Below are positions 1 to 9,087 of a stretch of 64,000 bases of DNA, piece by piece. Under the pieces are notes generated by a model that was not told where the DNA came from, ran no database searches, and was given only the letters and a program-made list of their open reading frames with translations. The stretch is taken from contig JBGCEJ010000004.1 of NCBI GenBank assembly GCA_045106235.1, positions 62,001-126,000 on the forward strand, written 5' to 3'. Each line of letters opens with the position of its first letter. Position 1 is the first letter of the stretch. The stretch is from UBA4427 sp045106235 (GTDB lineage: Bacteria; Myxococcota_A; UBA9160; UBA4427). Position numbers and translations under genes: made by a program.

Positions 1-2
1 CG

Positions 3-2018
3 TGGGGGGCGATGCTCCTTGCGAGCTTGGCGACGGCGGGGCCGCTCGATCCGAGTCGCGTTTCAGGGGATGCCGCGCCCAGACTCTCTGCGACGGAGAA
101 GGCCGCGGCGCGCGCGCTCGGAACGGCACAGAGGGCGATCGAATCCGGGAATCTCAGCGAAGCACGAACGGCGCTGTCGGAATTGAGCGGGGTGAAGACG
201 CTCTCGGGGTACGCCGAGTGGTTGCGGATTCGGTTGCTGCTCGAAGAAGGAAAACCCAAGGAAGCGTATTCCGCGGCAACGAAAGCCGCGGAGGCAGAGA
301 AGGGCGCTGCGCTGCGTGCGGCGCTCGGGGTCCTTCAGGGTGAGGCGCTGGCCGAATCAGGGGACACCTCCGCGGCGGAGCTTGCGTGGGGCGGGGTGTT
401 GAAGAGTCCGGCGGCGAAAGATTCGGCCGTTCGCCAATCCATCGAACTCTCGATTGTGGCCGCGCGCCAGAGACGAGGAAGCCTCGATCCCACCCTCGAT
501 CCGCGCGTCTTGCTCGACGAGACTTTCGCGGAAACAACGGTGGCCGCGCTGAACCCGGATACGACGCCGCTCACTCCGAAGCAGGCGCTTCGTGCGGCGA
601 AGAAAGCGATGGCGAAGCGGCATACTGCGCGGGCGATCAAGCTTTTTGATGAGGCCCTTGCGGGGAAGCTAGGCGCACAGGACGAAAAGGCGGCGCGGCT
701 TGGGCGCGCTCATGCTTACTTCAAAAATCGAGACTATCCGGACGCGGAGAAGGCTTTTCGCGCGCTGAAGCCGGACGCAGAGGCGCGTTTTTGGCATGCG
801 CGGAGTCTCGCGCGGGTGGACCGGATTGCGGACTCGATGAAAGCGTTTGAGGCGTTAGGCGCGTCGACGAAAAAGGCCGATGCCAAGTGGGCGAGTTGGG
901 CGCTCTATTTGGTGGGGACGCTCTACGAGGGGCGGGATGATCTTCCGCGAGCGATCGCTGCGTACAAGAAAGCAGCGACGTTCAAACAGTTTTCGGATCG
1001 GGCGCGGAGCGCACTCTGGCGACAGGGCTGGGCGGAGTTTCGGAGCGAGGAATACGCCGAGGCGCGAAAGACTCTGGGAAAATACGCCAAGGGGACCGAG
1101 GACCCGGTCTCTCAGCTGCGGCCGCGGTACTGGGGCGCGCGAGCGGCGATGAAGAGCGGCGATCGCAAGTCCGGCGAGGCCACGCTGGCCGCCATCGCGC
1201 GGGATTATCCGCTCACTTATTACGGTTGGCGCGCGCAGGAGCGCTTGTCTCCGGGGAAGACGCGGATTGTGGGTGAGCCACGGAAGCTCGCCGTCGGGAC
1301 GCGCCGGGTGGATGAAAAGGCGACGCGGCGGGCGGCGCTTTTGATTGAAGCGGGGCTCGATGATCTTGCGCGGGATGAGCTACGCCACGCCGCGACGACG
1401 GCGCGCGGACTCTCGGACCGAGTGCGTGTGGGCGCTTTGATGACCGAAGTGGGGGACTATCATCGAGCGAACGCACTCGTATTGGACGGCTACTCCGATT
1501 CGCTTTCGCGCGGGCTTCAGGAAGGTCAGGAAGCGCTTTGGTGGCTGTCCTGGCCTCCGGCCTACCGCGAGGTGATTGAGGCGAATTTCCCGAAGAACGC
1601 CAAAATCGATCCCGAACTGGTCTGGGCGATCATGCGCGAGGAGAGCCATTACCAGGTCGAGGCGCGCTCGAGCGTCGGGGCCTTGGGGTTGCTTCAGCTG
1701 ATGCCGGAAACCGCGGCCCAGCTCGCGAAAGAGCGCGGAATGCGGAACTTCAAAGAAGAGCAGCTCTTTGACCCCGAGCTGAATATCACTCTGGGAGCGG
1801 CCTACCTCGCGCAGCTCGGCGCGCGCTTCCCCGGTCGGCCCTCTGCGGCGATCGGCAGCTATAACGCTGGCCCCCATAAGGTTGCGACCTGGCTCCGCGG
1901 GGAAGATGCCAAGCTGGAAGACGATGTCTGGGTGGAGAGCATCCCCTACGATCAGACCCGCGCCTACGTGAAGCGCGTCCTTCGAAGTCTGCATGCCTAC
2001 AAGAGTTTTTATCGGTAG
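3..2018 (+). CDS. slt: Soluble lytic murein transglycosylase, 5' end cut by window
   Basis: Periplasmic enzyme that cleaves the MurNAc-GlcNAc bond of peptidoglycan, forming 1,6-anhydro-muropeptides. The N-terminal two thirds is an alpha-helical, TPR-like superhelix, as in Slt70. The last ~150 residues are a GEWL-like SLT domain: the catalytic Glu sits in MREESHY, followed by SSVGALGLLQLMPETA and the late SYNAGPHKV motif. The frame is open to the window edge. The first ATG (position 12) begins in what looks like the second half of a signal peptide (LLASLATAG), so the true start is probably upstream of the window. The next gene follows on the same strand after about 80 bases. Confidence 0.9.
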   Translation, partial: WGAMLLASLATAGPLDPSRVSGDAAPRLSATEKAAARALGTAQRAIESGNLSEARTALSELSGVKTLSGYAEWLRIRLLLEEGKPKEAYSAATKAAEAEKGAALRAALGVLQGEALAESGDTSAAELAWGGVLKSPAAKDSAVRQSIELSIVAARQRRGSLDPTLDPRVLLDETFAETTVAALNPDTTPLTPKQALRAAKKAMAKRHTARAIKLFDEALAGKLGAQDEKAARLGRAHAYFKNRDYPDAEKAFRALKPDAEARFWHARSLARVDRIADSMKAFEALGASTKKADAKWASWALYLVGTLYEGRDDLPRAIAAYKKAATFKQFSDRARSALWRQGWAEFRSEEYAEARKTLGKYAKGTEDPVSQLRPRYWGARAAMKSGDRKSGEATLAAIARDYPLTYYGWRAQERLSPGKTRIVGEPRKLAVGTRRVDEKATRRAALLIEAGLDDLARDELRHAATTARGLSDRVRVGALMTEVGDYHRANALVLDGYSDSLSRGLQEGQEALWWLSWPPAYREVIEANFPKNAKIDPELVWAIMREESHYQVEARSSVGALGLLQLMPETAAQLAKERGMRNFKEEQLFDPELNITLGAAYLAQLGARFPGRPSAAIGSYNAGPHKVATWLRGEDAKLEDDVWVESIPYDQTRAYVKRVLRSLHAYKSFYR

Positions 2019-2099
2019 CCGACTGCAGGGGGCGGATACTACGCTCTCTCCTGTTCTGCGCCGCGGGGTCCGCCCTTCGCCGCAATGAGGAGAGTGTCG

Positions 2100-3779
2100 A
2101 TGAGTGCTGCCCCCATGACCCGAGACCAAGCGATCGCGATCCTGACGGGACCGGGTTCCCCTTTCGAGATTGAAGAGCAGGACGTGGTCGGGGTTTCGAT
2201 GCCCGTCTTCAAGCAGCGCTTTCCCTCGCTGCGCGCGCTGCTGCAGAAATCCCTGGACTTCGGTGAGGGGGAAATGGCGGTTTGGGATACGGGAGAGCGC
2301 TGGAGCTTCGCTGAGCATGAGCGATTGATTGCCTCCGTGGCGGCGGGGCTGCGCGAGAAGCACGGGATCGGGAAGGGGAGTCGTGTGGCGATCCTCGCTT
2401 CGAACTCCCCCGAATGGGTGCTGACGGCTTGGGCGACGCTCACCCTCGGCGGCGTCGTGGTGGCGATGAACGGTTGGTGGCAGGCGGACGAAGTCGCATA
2501 CGGCCTAACGCTTGCTGAGCCCGATCTGCTCGTCTTGGACCGCGCACGAAACGAGCGACTTGCGGATACAGAGATCGCCACGCCGACCCTTCTGATCGAA
2601 GAGGATTTCGAGCGCTACCGGTCGTTCGACCCGAACGCGGCACTCTCGGAAGAACCGATCGACGAGGACGATCTCGCCGCGATCATGTTTACGAGCGGCA
2701 CGACGGGTCGGCCGAAAGGCGCCATGATGTCGCATCGGAATTTCGTGGCATTCATCATGCTGAGCATGATGAACGGCGCGATCGGGCGTGTGATGAACCC
2801 GCCGGCGGAAGGGGAGGTGTCTGCGGCGCCGATCTCGATGATGTCGAGTCCGCTCTTTCATGTCTCGGGTTTTCAGGCGGGAGCGCTGATGGCGCCGGCG
2901 AGTGGCATGAAGCTCGTTTGGACGACGGGGCGTTTTGATCCGAAGAAGATCTTGCGGCTGACCCTCGATGAAAAGGTCACAAGGCTCGCCGGGATTACGA
3001 CGCAGCTCTGGCGCTTGATCGAGGACCCGGACTTCGATCCGGAGAAGTTTCGGCATGTGCGTTCGACGGGGGGTGGGGGCTCGGCCTTCTCGCCTGACCT
3101 GCAGAGAACGCTGCGTGAGAAGCTGCCTCAAGCAGCTCACGACTTTAACGTCGGCTACGGCCTAACGGAATGCAGCGGGCTTTGTGCGATGGCGAATGCG
3201 GAGATGCTCGAAGCGTTTCCGGATACGGCGGGACGTGCTGTGCCAGGGAACGATGTGGCGATTCTGGACGATGAGGGGAAGGCCTTGCCCGAAGGCGTTG
3301 ACGGAAATATCTGCGTTCGTGGGCCGAATGTGATGCTCGGCTATTGGCGCAATCCCGTGGCGACGGAGGAGGCCTTCTTTCCCGGACGCTGGCTCCGCAC
3401 GGGAGATATCGGGCAAATTCGGGACGGCCTGATTTTTCTGGCCTCGCGCAAGCGCGACATGATTATTCGGGGCGGGGAGAATATCTATCCGCTCGAGATC
3501 GAGAACCGCATCGACGATCATCCTGCGGTGGAAGAGGTGGCCGTCGTCGGCGTGGAGCACCGGGAGCTTGGCCAGGAAGTCAAAGCGATTGTTGTGCTGA
3601 AGCCCGGCAAGCGCGTCGAACCCGAGGCGCTCAAGACCTTCGTGGCGGAGACCTTGGCGTACTACAAGGTGCCGACGTACGTGGAAGTTCGGAGCGAGCC
3701 GCTGCCCCGGAACGCGACCGGGAAGGTGATGAAGCCCGTTTTGCTGGGCGAGATCGAAAATACCTTTCAGGAAGAATAG
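2100..3779 (+). CDS. Acyl-CoA synthetase (AMP-forming, ANL superfamily)
   Basis: Activates a carboxylic acid to its acyl-CoA via an acyl-adenylate. The signature motifs are present in order: the phosphate-binding loop FTSGTTGRPKGAMMSH, GYGLTECSG, the hinge region RTGDIG...SRKRDMIIRGGENIYP, and the C-terminal catalytic lysine in LPRNATGKVMK. I chose the ATG at 2100 over the one at 2085 because AGGAGAG (2088-2094) is well spaced before it; this gives 559 residues. Substrate is not determinable from sequence. The racemase-type gene downstream suggests fatty or methyl-branched acids. The stop is followed by an imperfect repeat of the last codons (aggaagaatagg twice). Confidence 0.92.
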   Translation: MSAAPMTRDQAIAILTGPGSPFEIEEQDVVGVSMPVFKQRFPSLRALLQKSLDFGEGEMAVWDTGERWSFAEHERLIASVAAGLREKHGIGKGSRVAILASNSPEWVLTAWATLTLGGVVVAMNGWWQADEVAYGLTLAEPDLLVLDRARNERLADTEIATPTLLIEEDFERYRSFDPNAALSEEPIDEDDLAAIMFTSGTTGRPKGAMMSHRNFVAFIMLSMMNGAIGRVMNPPAEGEVSAAPISMMSSPLFHVSGFQAGALMAPASGMKLVWTTGRFDPKKILRLTLDEKVTRLAGITTQLWRLIEDPDFDPEKFRHVRSTGGGGSAFSPDLQRTLREKLPQAAHDFNVGYGLTECSGLCAMANAEMLEAFPDTAGRAVPGNDVAILDDEGKALPEGVDGNICVRGPNVMLGYWRNPVATEEAFFPGRWLRTGDIGQIRDGLIFLASRKRDMIIRGGENIYPLEIENRIDDHPAVEEVAVVGVEHRELGQEVKAIVVLKPGKRVEPEALKTFVAETLAYYKVPTYVEVRSEPLPRNATGKVMKPVLLGEIENTFQEE

Positions 3780-3986
3780 GGCTCCCAGGAAGAATAGGGC
3801 GGCGCGGAGACGATCTGGGTCGGCGGGAGGATCGCCTGCGCGCCTGGGGATTCGGTATGCTGTTGGGCCGTTTGAGGCTGCGGCCTCGGGCTTCGATTTC
3901 TGCGCAGACCTGCGCGTTAGATCAATCTGTCGAACGAATGCTTCGAAGGCAGACGCCAAACACTGACAAGCTTACCGGAGAATGAA

Positions 3987-5129
3987 ATGGGCAAGGGACC
4001 GCTCGCGGGCATCAAAGTACTGGAACTTCAAGGCATCGGGCCAGGCCCCTTCTGCGGCATGATGCTCGCGGATATGGGCGCCGAAGTGACGCGGATCGAT
4101 CGCGCGGATCGCGTCGACGGCAGCGGCACCATGCCCAAGGATATTCTCGCCCGAGGCCGCAAGAGCCTAGCGGTCAACTTGAAGTCGCCGGAGGGAATCG
4201 AGACCGTCCTTCGCCTCGTCGAGAAAGCGGACGTGGTGATCGAGGGCTTCCGCCCGGGCGTGATGGAGCGCCTCGGCCTTGGGCCGGATGTCTGCCTCGC
4301 GCGGAACCCGAAGATCGTGTTCGGTCGCATGACGGGTTGGGGCCAGGAAGGACCGATGGCGAAGGCCGCGGGCCATGACATCAACTACATCGCGCTCGCG
4401 GGCGCGCTGCATCCGATGGGTCGTGCGGGCGAAAAGCCGACCCCGCCGCTCAACCTGGTCGGCGATTTCGGCGGCGGCGGCATGCTCCTCGCTTTCGGCA
4501 TTGCGTCGGCGCTCGTGGAACGCGGGACGTCCGGAAAGGGCCAAGTGGTCGATGCAGCGATGGTCGACGGCGCCGCGACGCTGATGGGCTTCTTCCATTC
4601 GATGGTGTCGATGGGCGTTTGGAGTGAGGAGCGGGGGACGAACCTGCTGGATACCGGCGCGCATTTCTACGACACGTACGAGACGAGCGACGGGAAATTT
4701 ATTTCACTGGGCTCGATTGAATCCCAGTTCTATGCGGAACTGATGGAGGCCCTCGGTCTTGCGGGTGAGGAACTGCCGCACCAGATGGATAAGGCGGGAT
4801 GGCCCGTGCTCAAGGCGCGCTTCACGGACATCTTCAAGACGAAGACCCGGGACGAATGGTGCGAGATTATGGAGGGCACGGATATTTGCTTCGCGCCCGT
4901 GCTGGCGATGTCCGAAGTGGCGGACCACCCCCATATCCAGGCCCGGGAGACCTTCGTTCAGCGCGACGGCATGACGCAGCCCGCGCCGTCCCCGCGCTTC
5001 AGCCGAACCGAGCCCGAGCTAGATCTGCCGCCCTCGATGCCGGGGCAGCATAGTGACGAGGTTTTGACCTCCTTTGGTTTCGGGTCAGATGAGATCGCGA
5101 AGCTGAAAGAGGGCAAGGCCATCGCCTAA
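3987..5129 (+). CDS. Alpha-methylacyl-CoA racemase-type protein (CoA-transferase family III)
   Basis: Interconverts (2R)- and (2S)-2-methylacyl-CoA so that S-specific acyl-CoA dehydrogenases can act on branched fatty acids or sterol side chains. It is a family III CoA-transferase fold protein. The racemase pattern is clear: GHDINYIALAG with His130 and NLVGDFGGGGM with Asp160, matching the catalytic His/Asp pair known from the mycobacterial racemase (His126/Asp156). Length of 380 residues fits the family. GGAG lies just before the ATG. It sits 200 bases after the acyl-CoA synthetase and may share its role. A true CoA-transferase is less likely, because its catalytic Asp sits elsewhere. Confidence 0.88.
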   Translation: MGKGPLAGIKVLELQGIGPGPFCGMMLADMGAEVTRIDRADRVDGSGTMPKDILARGRKSLAVNLKSPEGIETVLRLVEKADVVIEGFRPGVMERLGLGPDVCLARNPKIVFGRMTGWGQEGPMAKAAGHDINYIALAGALHPMGRAGEKPTPPLNLVGDFGGGGMLLAFGIASALVERGTSGKGQVVDAAMVDGAATLMGFFHSMVSMGVWSEERGTNLLDTGAHFYDTYETSDGKFISLGSIESQFYAELMEALGLAGEELPHQMDKAGWPVLKARFTDIFKTKTRDEWCEIMEGTDICFAPVLAMSEVADHPHIQARETFVQRDGMTQPAPSPRFSRTEPELDLPPSMPGQHSDEVLTSFGFGSDEIAKLKEGKAIA

Positions 5130-5139
5130 GGATGGAATC

Positions 5140-5180
5140 GCGATGCCCCCCGTGTTCGATTTTCTGCCTGGGGGCATCGC
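5140..5180 (+). terminator. Hairpin after the racemase-type gene
   Basis: A perfect 11-bp stem: GCGATGCCCCC (5140-5150) pairs with GGGGGCATCGC (5170-5180) around a 19-base loop, 10 bases after the racemase stop. There is no T-run, so it may be a weak terminator or an mRNA-end stabiliser. Confidence 0.5.
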
Positions 5181-5222
5181 ATGCGTTAGAGTCCGCGAAA
5201 GACGAAACCACCAGGGGGTCCC

Positions 5223-6107
5223 ATGAATCCGAAACTTGCGTCCATTGCCATCGCTGTACTGCTTGTCTTCATCTTCGGTCAGCGTTTTGTACACACGGTT
5301 CCCGTTGGGCATGTGGGCGTGGCGAATCTCTTTGGTCAGGTGCAGGAGCATTCCTACCCTGAAGGTTTCCACATCGTGAATCCGCTCTTGTCCTGGACGA
5401 ACCTGGATGCGCGGCAGGACACGTTCAAGATTACGCAGCTCGAAATGCCGACGCGGGATCAGCTGCTTTCCAAGGTTGATCTCAGCATCCAGTGGCGGGT
5501 CGACCAGAGTAAGGCTCCGGAGATCATCCGGAGTACGGGCGACAAGGATCGCCTCATTCAGGTCCACCTGATCCCGAAAGCGCGCTCTTTGGTGCGCGAG
5601 TTGGGAACCAAGATCGAGCGCGCTGAGGATCTCTTCAAGGACGAAGTGCGGGATATGCTCGCGACGCGTCTGAGCGACGAACTGTCGAGCTATGTTGCAG
5701 AACGCGGCATCCTCGTCGATTCAGTTCTACTTCGGAACATCAACCTGCCGACGGTTCTCGCCGAAGCGATTGGCCGCAAGAAGGAACGCGAGCAGGAAGT
5801 CGAGCGCCAGCGCGCGGAGCTTGAGCGCGTGAAGCTCGAGCAGGAACAGCAGGTCGCTCAGGCGGAAGCCTCGCGACGTGCCGCGGAAGAGGACGCGAAG
5901 CGACTGCGGATTCTCGCGGACGCGAAGGCCTACGAGATCTCAACGATTAATAAGGCCGCGTCGGGCAATCCCGCCTATATCCAGCTCCAGTCCCTCGATG
6001 CTCTGAAGGAAATGGCCGACGATCCGGCGGCGAAGATGTTCTTTATGGACGGGAACTCGACGAATCCGCTGCCGCTCTTGCATATGGGCGACGCGGCCCG
6101 GAAATAG
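5223..6107 (+). CDS. SPFH/band-7 (prohibitin/HflC-like) membrane protein
   Basis: Inner-membrane scaffold protein of the stomatin/prohibitin/HflC group. It has one N-terminal membrane anchor (residues ~5-20), then the SPFH domain (~25-190). A coiled coil rich in Glu/Arg/Gln (~185-235) follows, where the family oligomerises. AGGGGG precedes the ATG. In many bacteria HflC works with HflK to restrain FtsH. No HflK partner is next to it, so the prohibitin-like role is inferred from family membership only. Confidence 0.82.
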   Translation: MNPKLASIAIAVLLVFIFGQRFVHTVPVGHVGVANLFGQVQEHSYPEGFHIVNPLLSWTNLDARQDTFKITQLEMPTRDQLLSKVDLSIQWRVDQSKAPEIIRSTGDKDRLIQVHLIPKARSLVRELGTKIERAEDLFKDEVRDMLATRLSDELSSYVAERGILVDSVLLRNINLPTVLAEAIGRKKEREQEVERQRAELERVKLEQEQQVAQAEASRRAAEEDAKRLRILADAKAYEISTINKAASGNPAYIQLQSLDALKEMADDPAAKMFFMDGNSTNPLPLLHMGDAARK

Positions 6108-6134
6108 CGCCGAGCGCGGCGTGCCGGGGAGCGG

Positions 6135-6767
6135 CTACTTCCAAGCGAAGACGGGCTGCTCATAATGGGCCACCCGGGTATGCCGCCCGGCCAGCAGGAC
6201 CTCGCGCATCTGAAAGAGGATCGCGGCGGTCGGGCTATGGATCAGAGTCCCGAGCATCGGCACCGAGAGAACCGGGCGATCGCTCTCCGGAATCTCGCGC
6301 AGCACAGGAACCTCGGGCTTTTCGAGGACGTTCAGCGGGACGATATGGACCTGCTCCACTTCATTGGGGTCGGGGACGGGCTCAGCGGCTTCGTCCGCCC
6401 AAACTACGATGGGTGTCATTCGAAAGCCCGAACGGGTTGCGAAATCGTCGAGGCGGCCGAGGACGTTTTCTTTGGGCAGCGCGATCCCGACTTCTTCGTG
6501 GGTTTCGCGAAGCGCAGCCTCGATTTCTGTCTCGCCCGCATCGAGGCGTCCGCCCGGGAGAGCCCATTGGCGCGCGTGACGCTTCAGGTGAGCGGTCCGC
6601 CGCGTAATCAGGAAGCAGGCCTCGCCCTTCTCATTGGGTGTGATCACGAGCGCGACGGCGGCGGGGCGGAGCTCGGGGTCCCTTTGCTCCTGGAAAGGGA
6701 AGCCGTCGAGTCGCTCCTGGATCAGGGTGCGTAGGTCAGGTTCGAAGAGGCGGCTCTGGGGATTCAC
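6135..6767 (-). CDS. Nudix hydrolase, CoA-pyrophosphatase-like
   Basis: Hydrolyses a nucleoside-diphosphate-X substrate. The complete Nudix box is present: GGRLDAGETEIEAALRETHE followed by EVGI. The flanking layout (LRPAAVALVIT... before, VLREIPESDRPVL after) resembles the YeaB/NudL CoA pyrophosphatase branch. The open frame continues upstream, but that extension would overlap the divergent hydrolase gene. I therefore place the start at a GTG (complement of 6765-6767), giving 210 residues. No ATG is available nearby and the Shine-Dalgarno is weak, so the start is uncertain. Confidence 0.8.
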   Translation of the reverse strand: MNPQSRLFEPDLRTLIQERLDGFPFQEQRDPELRPAAVALVITPNEKGEACFLITRRTAHLKRHARQWALPGGRLDAGETEIEAALRETHEEVGIALPKENVLGRLDDFATRSGFRMTPIVVWADEAAEPVPDPNEVEQVHIVPLNVLEKPEVPVLREIPESDRPVLSVPMLGTLIHSPTAAILFQMREVLLAGRHTRVAHYEQPVFAWK

Positions 6768-6872
6768 AGCAAAACAGCATAGGTCGATTCCTCGGTCTGT
6801 GCTTTGATCCCGCGGAGCCGTTTCAGCCCTTCGAGAGGGCCGGGCGGGCGTACGAAAACAACGAGGATGTGT

Positions 6873-7838
6873 ATGGACTGGGAAGAGGCAAAGGCGAGCG
6901 CCCAACAAGCATTGGCAGGCACGAAGCGAATTCGACTCCCCGGGGCGCCCGAGGGCGCGGAGGCCGTTGAGCTGGCTGCGCTCGATTGGGGCGGCGATGG
7001 GCCGCTGATCGTGATGCATCATGCGAATGGTTTTTGCGCGGGGAGCCTCGGAGAGGTGGGGGTGCAGCTCAGTCAGGCGGGGTTCCGCGTGATTTCCTTT
7101 GATGCACGAGGGCATGGCGATTCAACGCCCGTCGTCCCGGGCGCCGAGCCAAACCCCTATGCCTGGGACACGCTGGCGGCAGATTGCAGCGCCGCGACCG
7201 AAGCCATTCTTGAATACACGGGGCGGGACCGGATCGAACTCGCGATTGGCCATTCCTTTGGTGGCGCTTTAATGCTGGCTGCGGCGAGTGCGGCGCCTTC
7301 GCATTTCGGTCGGCTCTTGCTTTGCGATCCGGTGATCTTTCCTCCGCTGACTGCCGCGGAGCGGGCCGCTGCGGCGAAGGGCAATAAGCTGGTTGAGGCG
7401 ACGCTGCGGCGCCGCGATCATTTCGGATCCCGGGTTGAAGCGTTTACGCATTGTGGTTCGCGCGGGCTGTTCAAGAATTTCACGCCGACCGCGCTGGCCC
7501 TGTATGTGCTGGAGGGGATGCGACCGACCGGAGCCGGGGCGGGAGCAGGCGCGGATGCCGCTGTGGGCGAGGTGACCCTCAAATGTGCGCGTGAGGTTGA
7601 GGCCGCGATTTTCGGGGGCGGCGGCACGCTGGATCTCACGGGGCAGGTCGATGATTTCGCGCCGGAGGTTCGGATCGTGCATGCGCTCCAAGGCAATTTC
7701 TCTCGGGCGGTCTACGATAGACTCGTCGAGCCTATGCAGGCGGCGCGGGTCGAGAGTCTCGAAGCGGGGCATCTCTTTCCGATGGAAGAGCCCGTTCTCG
7801 TTCTCGACCGCGTGCTGGAAATGATGGGGCGGGGCTAG
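6873..7838 (+). CDS. Alpha/beta hydrolase
   Basis: Serine hydrolase of the alpha/beta fold. Visible elements: the HHANGFCAG oxyanion strand, the DARGHGDS loop, the nucleophile elbow GHSFGGAL, and a late His in AGHLFPME. An acidic member is expected before it. I start at the ATG at 6873 because GAGG lies 6 bases upstream; ATG 6867 is the alternative. The product is about 321 residues. It is divergent from the Nudix gene, with which it shares a short promoter region. Substrate unknown. Confidence 0.82.
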   Translation: MDWEEAKASAQQALAGTKRIRLPGAPEGAEAVELAALDWGGDGPLIVMHHANGFCAGSLGEVGVQLSQAGFRVISFDARGHGDSTPVVPGAEPNPYAWDTLAADCSAATEAILEYTGRDRIELAIGHSFGGALMLAAASAAPSHFGRLLLCDPVIFPPLTAAERAAAAKGNKLVEATLRRRDHFGSRVEAFTHCGSRGLFKNFTPTALALYVLEGMRPTGAGAGAGADAAVGEVTLKCAREVEAAIFGGGGTLDLTGQVDDFAPEVRIVHALQGNFSRAVYDRLVEPMQAARVESLEAGHLFPMEEPVLVLDRVLEMMGRG

Positions 7839-7900
7839 AGCGCTTCGCCCATTCCTTCTTTTCGCTATTCCCTTACGTTTCAGATTGAAAGTCGATTGCT

Positions 7901-8248
7901 ATGCCGAATGTGCCCGAACATCCTGATGTCCTGCGCCCCGAGGCTTTCGCCGTTTTCGGCGAAGCGAAAATGGGCAAGGCGACGCTCTTTGAATCCGAAC
8001 GGATTCTCGTCGGTCTAAACGCCTTCGAACCGGGGCAGGAGCATGCGCTGCACGCCCATGAGGGAATGGACAAGGTCTATCAGGTCTTGGAAGGCCAGGG
8101 GCGCTTCTTGCTTGAGGACAAGGAACTGCCGATGGAGCCGGGTGTGATGCTGATTGCGCCCTCGGGCGTGCCCCACGGCATTCGAAACGATTCGGACGCG
8201 CGCCTTGTGGTCGCAGCGATTCTTGCGCCGGGGCCCGGGAAGAAATAG
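7901..8248 (+). CDS. Small cupin-domain protein
   Basis: A single-domain cupin of 115 residues. Motif 1 is EHALHAHEGMDKVYQVLEG and motif 2 is PSGVPHGIRN, giving a probable three-His/one-Glu metal site. Family members are metal-binding enzymes or small-molecule binders, and function cannot be assigned. There is no clear Shine-Dalgarno. It ends 12 bases from the convergent DNA glycosylase gene. Confidence 0.8.
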   Translation: MPNVPEHPDVLRPEAFAVFGEAKMGKATLFESERILVGLNAFEPGQEHALHAHEGMDKVYQVLEGQGRFLLEDKELPMEPGVMLIAPSGVPHGIRNDSDARLVVAAILAPGPGKK

Positions 8249-8260
8249 CCCCGCGCGTCC

Positions 8261-8929
8261 CTAGGCGCGCGAGCCCGGCTTGCCCGCTTTGCTTGCTCTA
8301 CCCGCTTTGCCCGATTTACCCGCCCGGAAAGGCGATACGAAGGGGCTATCGGCTTCGAAGAATCGGTAGGGGAGGGCAGCGGCCTTCGTGATGCCGACGC
8401 GGGGCCCGGATTCCACCCGGGCGGCCGGTTCGCCGCTTGGCGGGGCATGTAGCGTCAGCGGTGGACGCAGCAGGCTCACACCGTCCTGATCGAGCCGGAG
8501 CCCCATCGCCTGGCCCAGGCGACCCGGTCCGCGCGTGAGTGCAGGCTCCTTCGCGTCCGCGGCGAGCCCGCGCAGCGCTCGCATCCGCCCTTGTCCTTCG
8601 AGCGGCTCCGCCCCTCGCAGCAGCACCGCCGCAGCATACCCGGGCGTGGCGCACACGACGTTGACGCAGGTGTGAATGCCGTAGCTCCGGTAGACGTAGA
8701 GTCTGCCGGCGGGGCCAAACATGGTCTGGTTCCGCGGGGTCTCACCGCCATGGGCGTGGGAGGCCGCATCGCTGCCATCGCCGCGATACGCCTCCACTTC
8801 CACGATGCGAACCACAAGACGCTCGCCGTCCTCCAATCGATGGACGAAGCGGCATCCGATTAATTCCTGAGCGACGATGACGGAATCGCGTGCGAAAAAT
8901 GCTTGAGGGAGTGGCTTTCCGAGGGGCAT
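8261..8929 (-). CDS. 3-methyladenine DNA glycosylase (Mpg/AAG type)
   Basis: Excises alkylated purines in base-excision repair. Family signature: IVEVEAYRGDGSDAASHAHG with the catalytic Glu, then PRNQTMFGPAGRLYVYRSYG and the ALTRGPGRLGQAMG stretch. The chosen start (MPLGKPLPQAFF) gives 222 residues. A longer form starting at 9025 adds 32 residues with no family resemblance. The C-terminus ends in a low-complexity basic tail of GKSGKAGRASKAGK type, produced by short imperfect repeats. Confidence 0.88.
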   Translation of the reverse strand: MPLGKPLPQAFFARDSVIVAQELIGCRFVHRLEDGERLVVRIVEVEAYRGDGSDAASHAHGGETPRNQTMFGPAGRLYVYRSYGIHTCVNVVCATPGYAAAVLLRGAEPLEGQGRMRALRGLAADAKEPALTRGPGRLGQAMGLRLDQDGVSLLRPPLTLHAPPSGEPAARVESGPRVGITKAAALPYRFFEADSPFVSPFRAGKSGKAGRASKAGKPGSRA

Positions 8930-9087
8930 GTCGGGAGTATTGTGCAATCGGTGGCCCGTGACTTGTGAAATGCGACGTCGGATCGGCTTGAGGGTGGAGC
9001 CGGGTTGGCCGATGGCAGTTATCATGCAGACGGAGCGCGTGAGACGCGGGCTTCAGGCGAACGATCGGTGAGATGGGGAGATCACGG

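Noticed and set aside
2..343. Open frame in the second reading phase at the left edge
   Set aside because: Out of frame with the transglycosylase and has no recognisable fold; codon pattern is that of a high-GC shadow.
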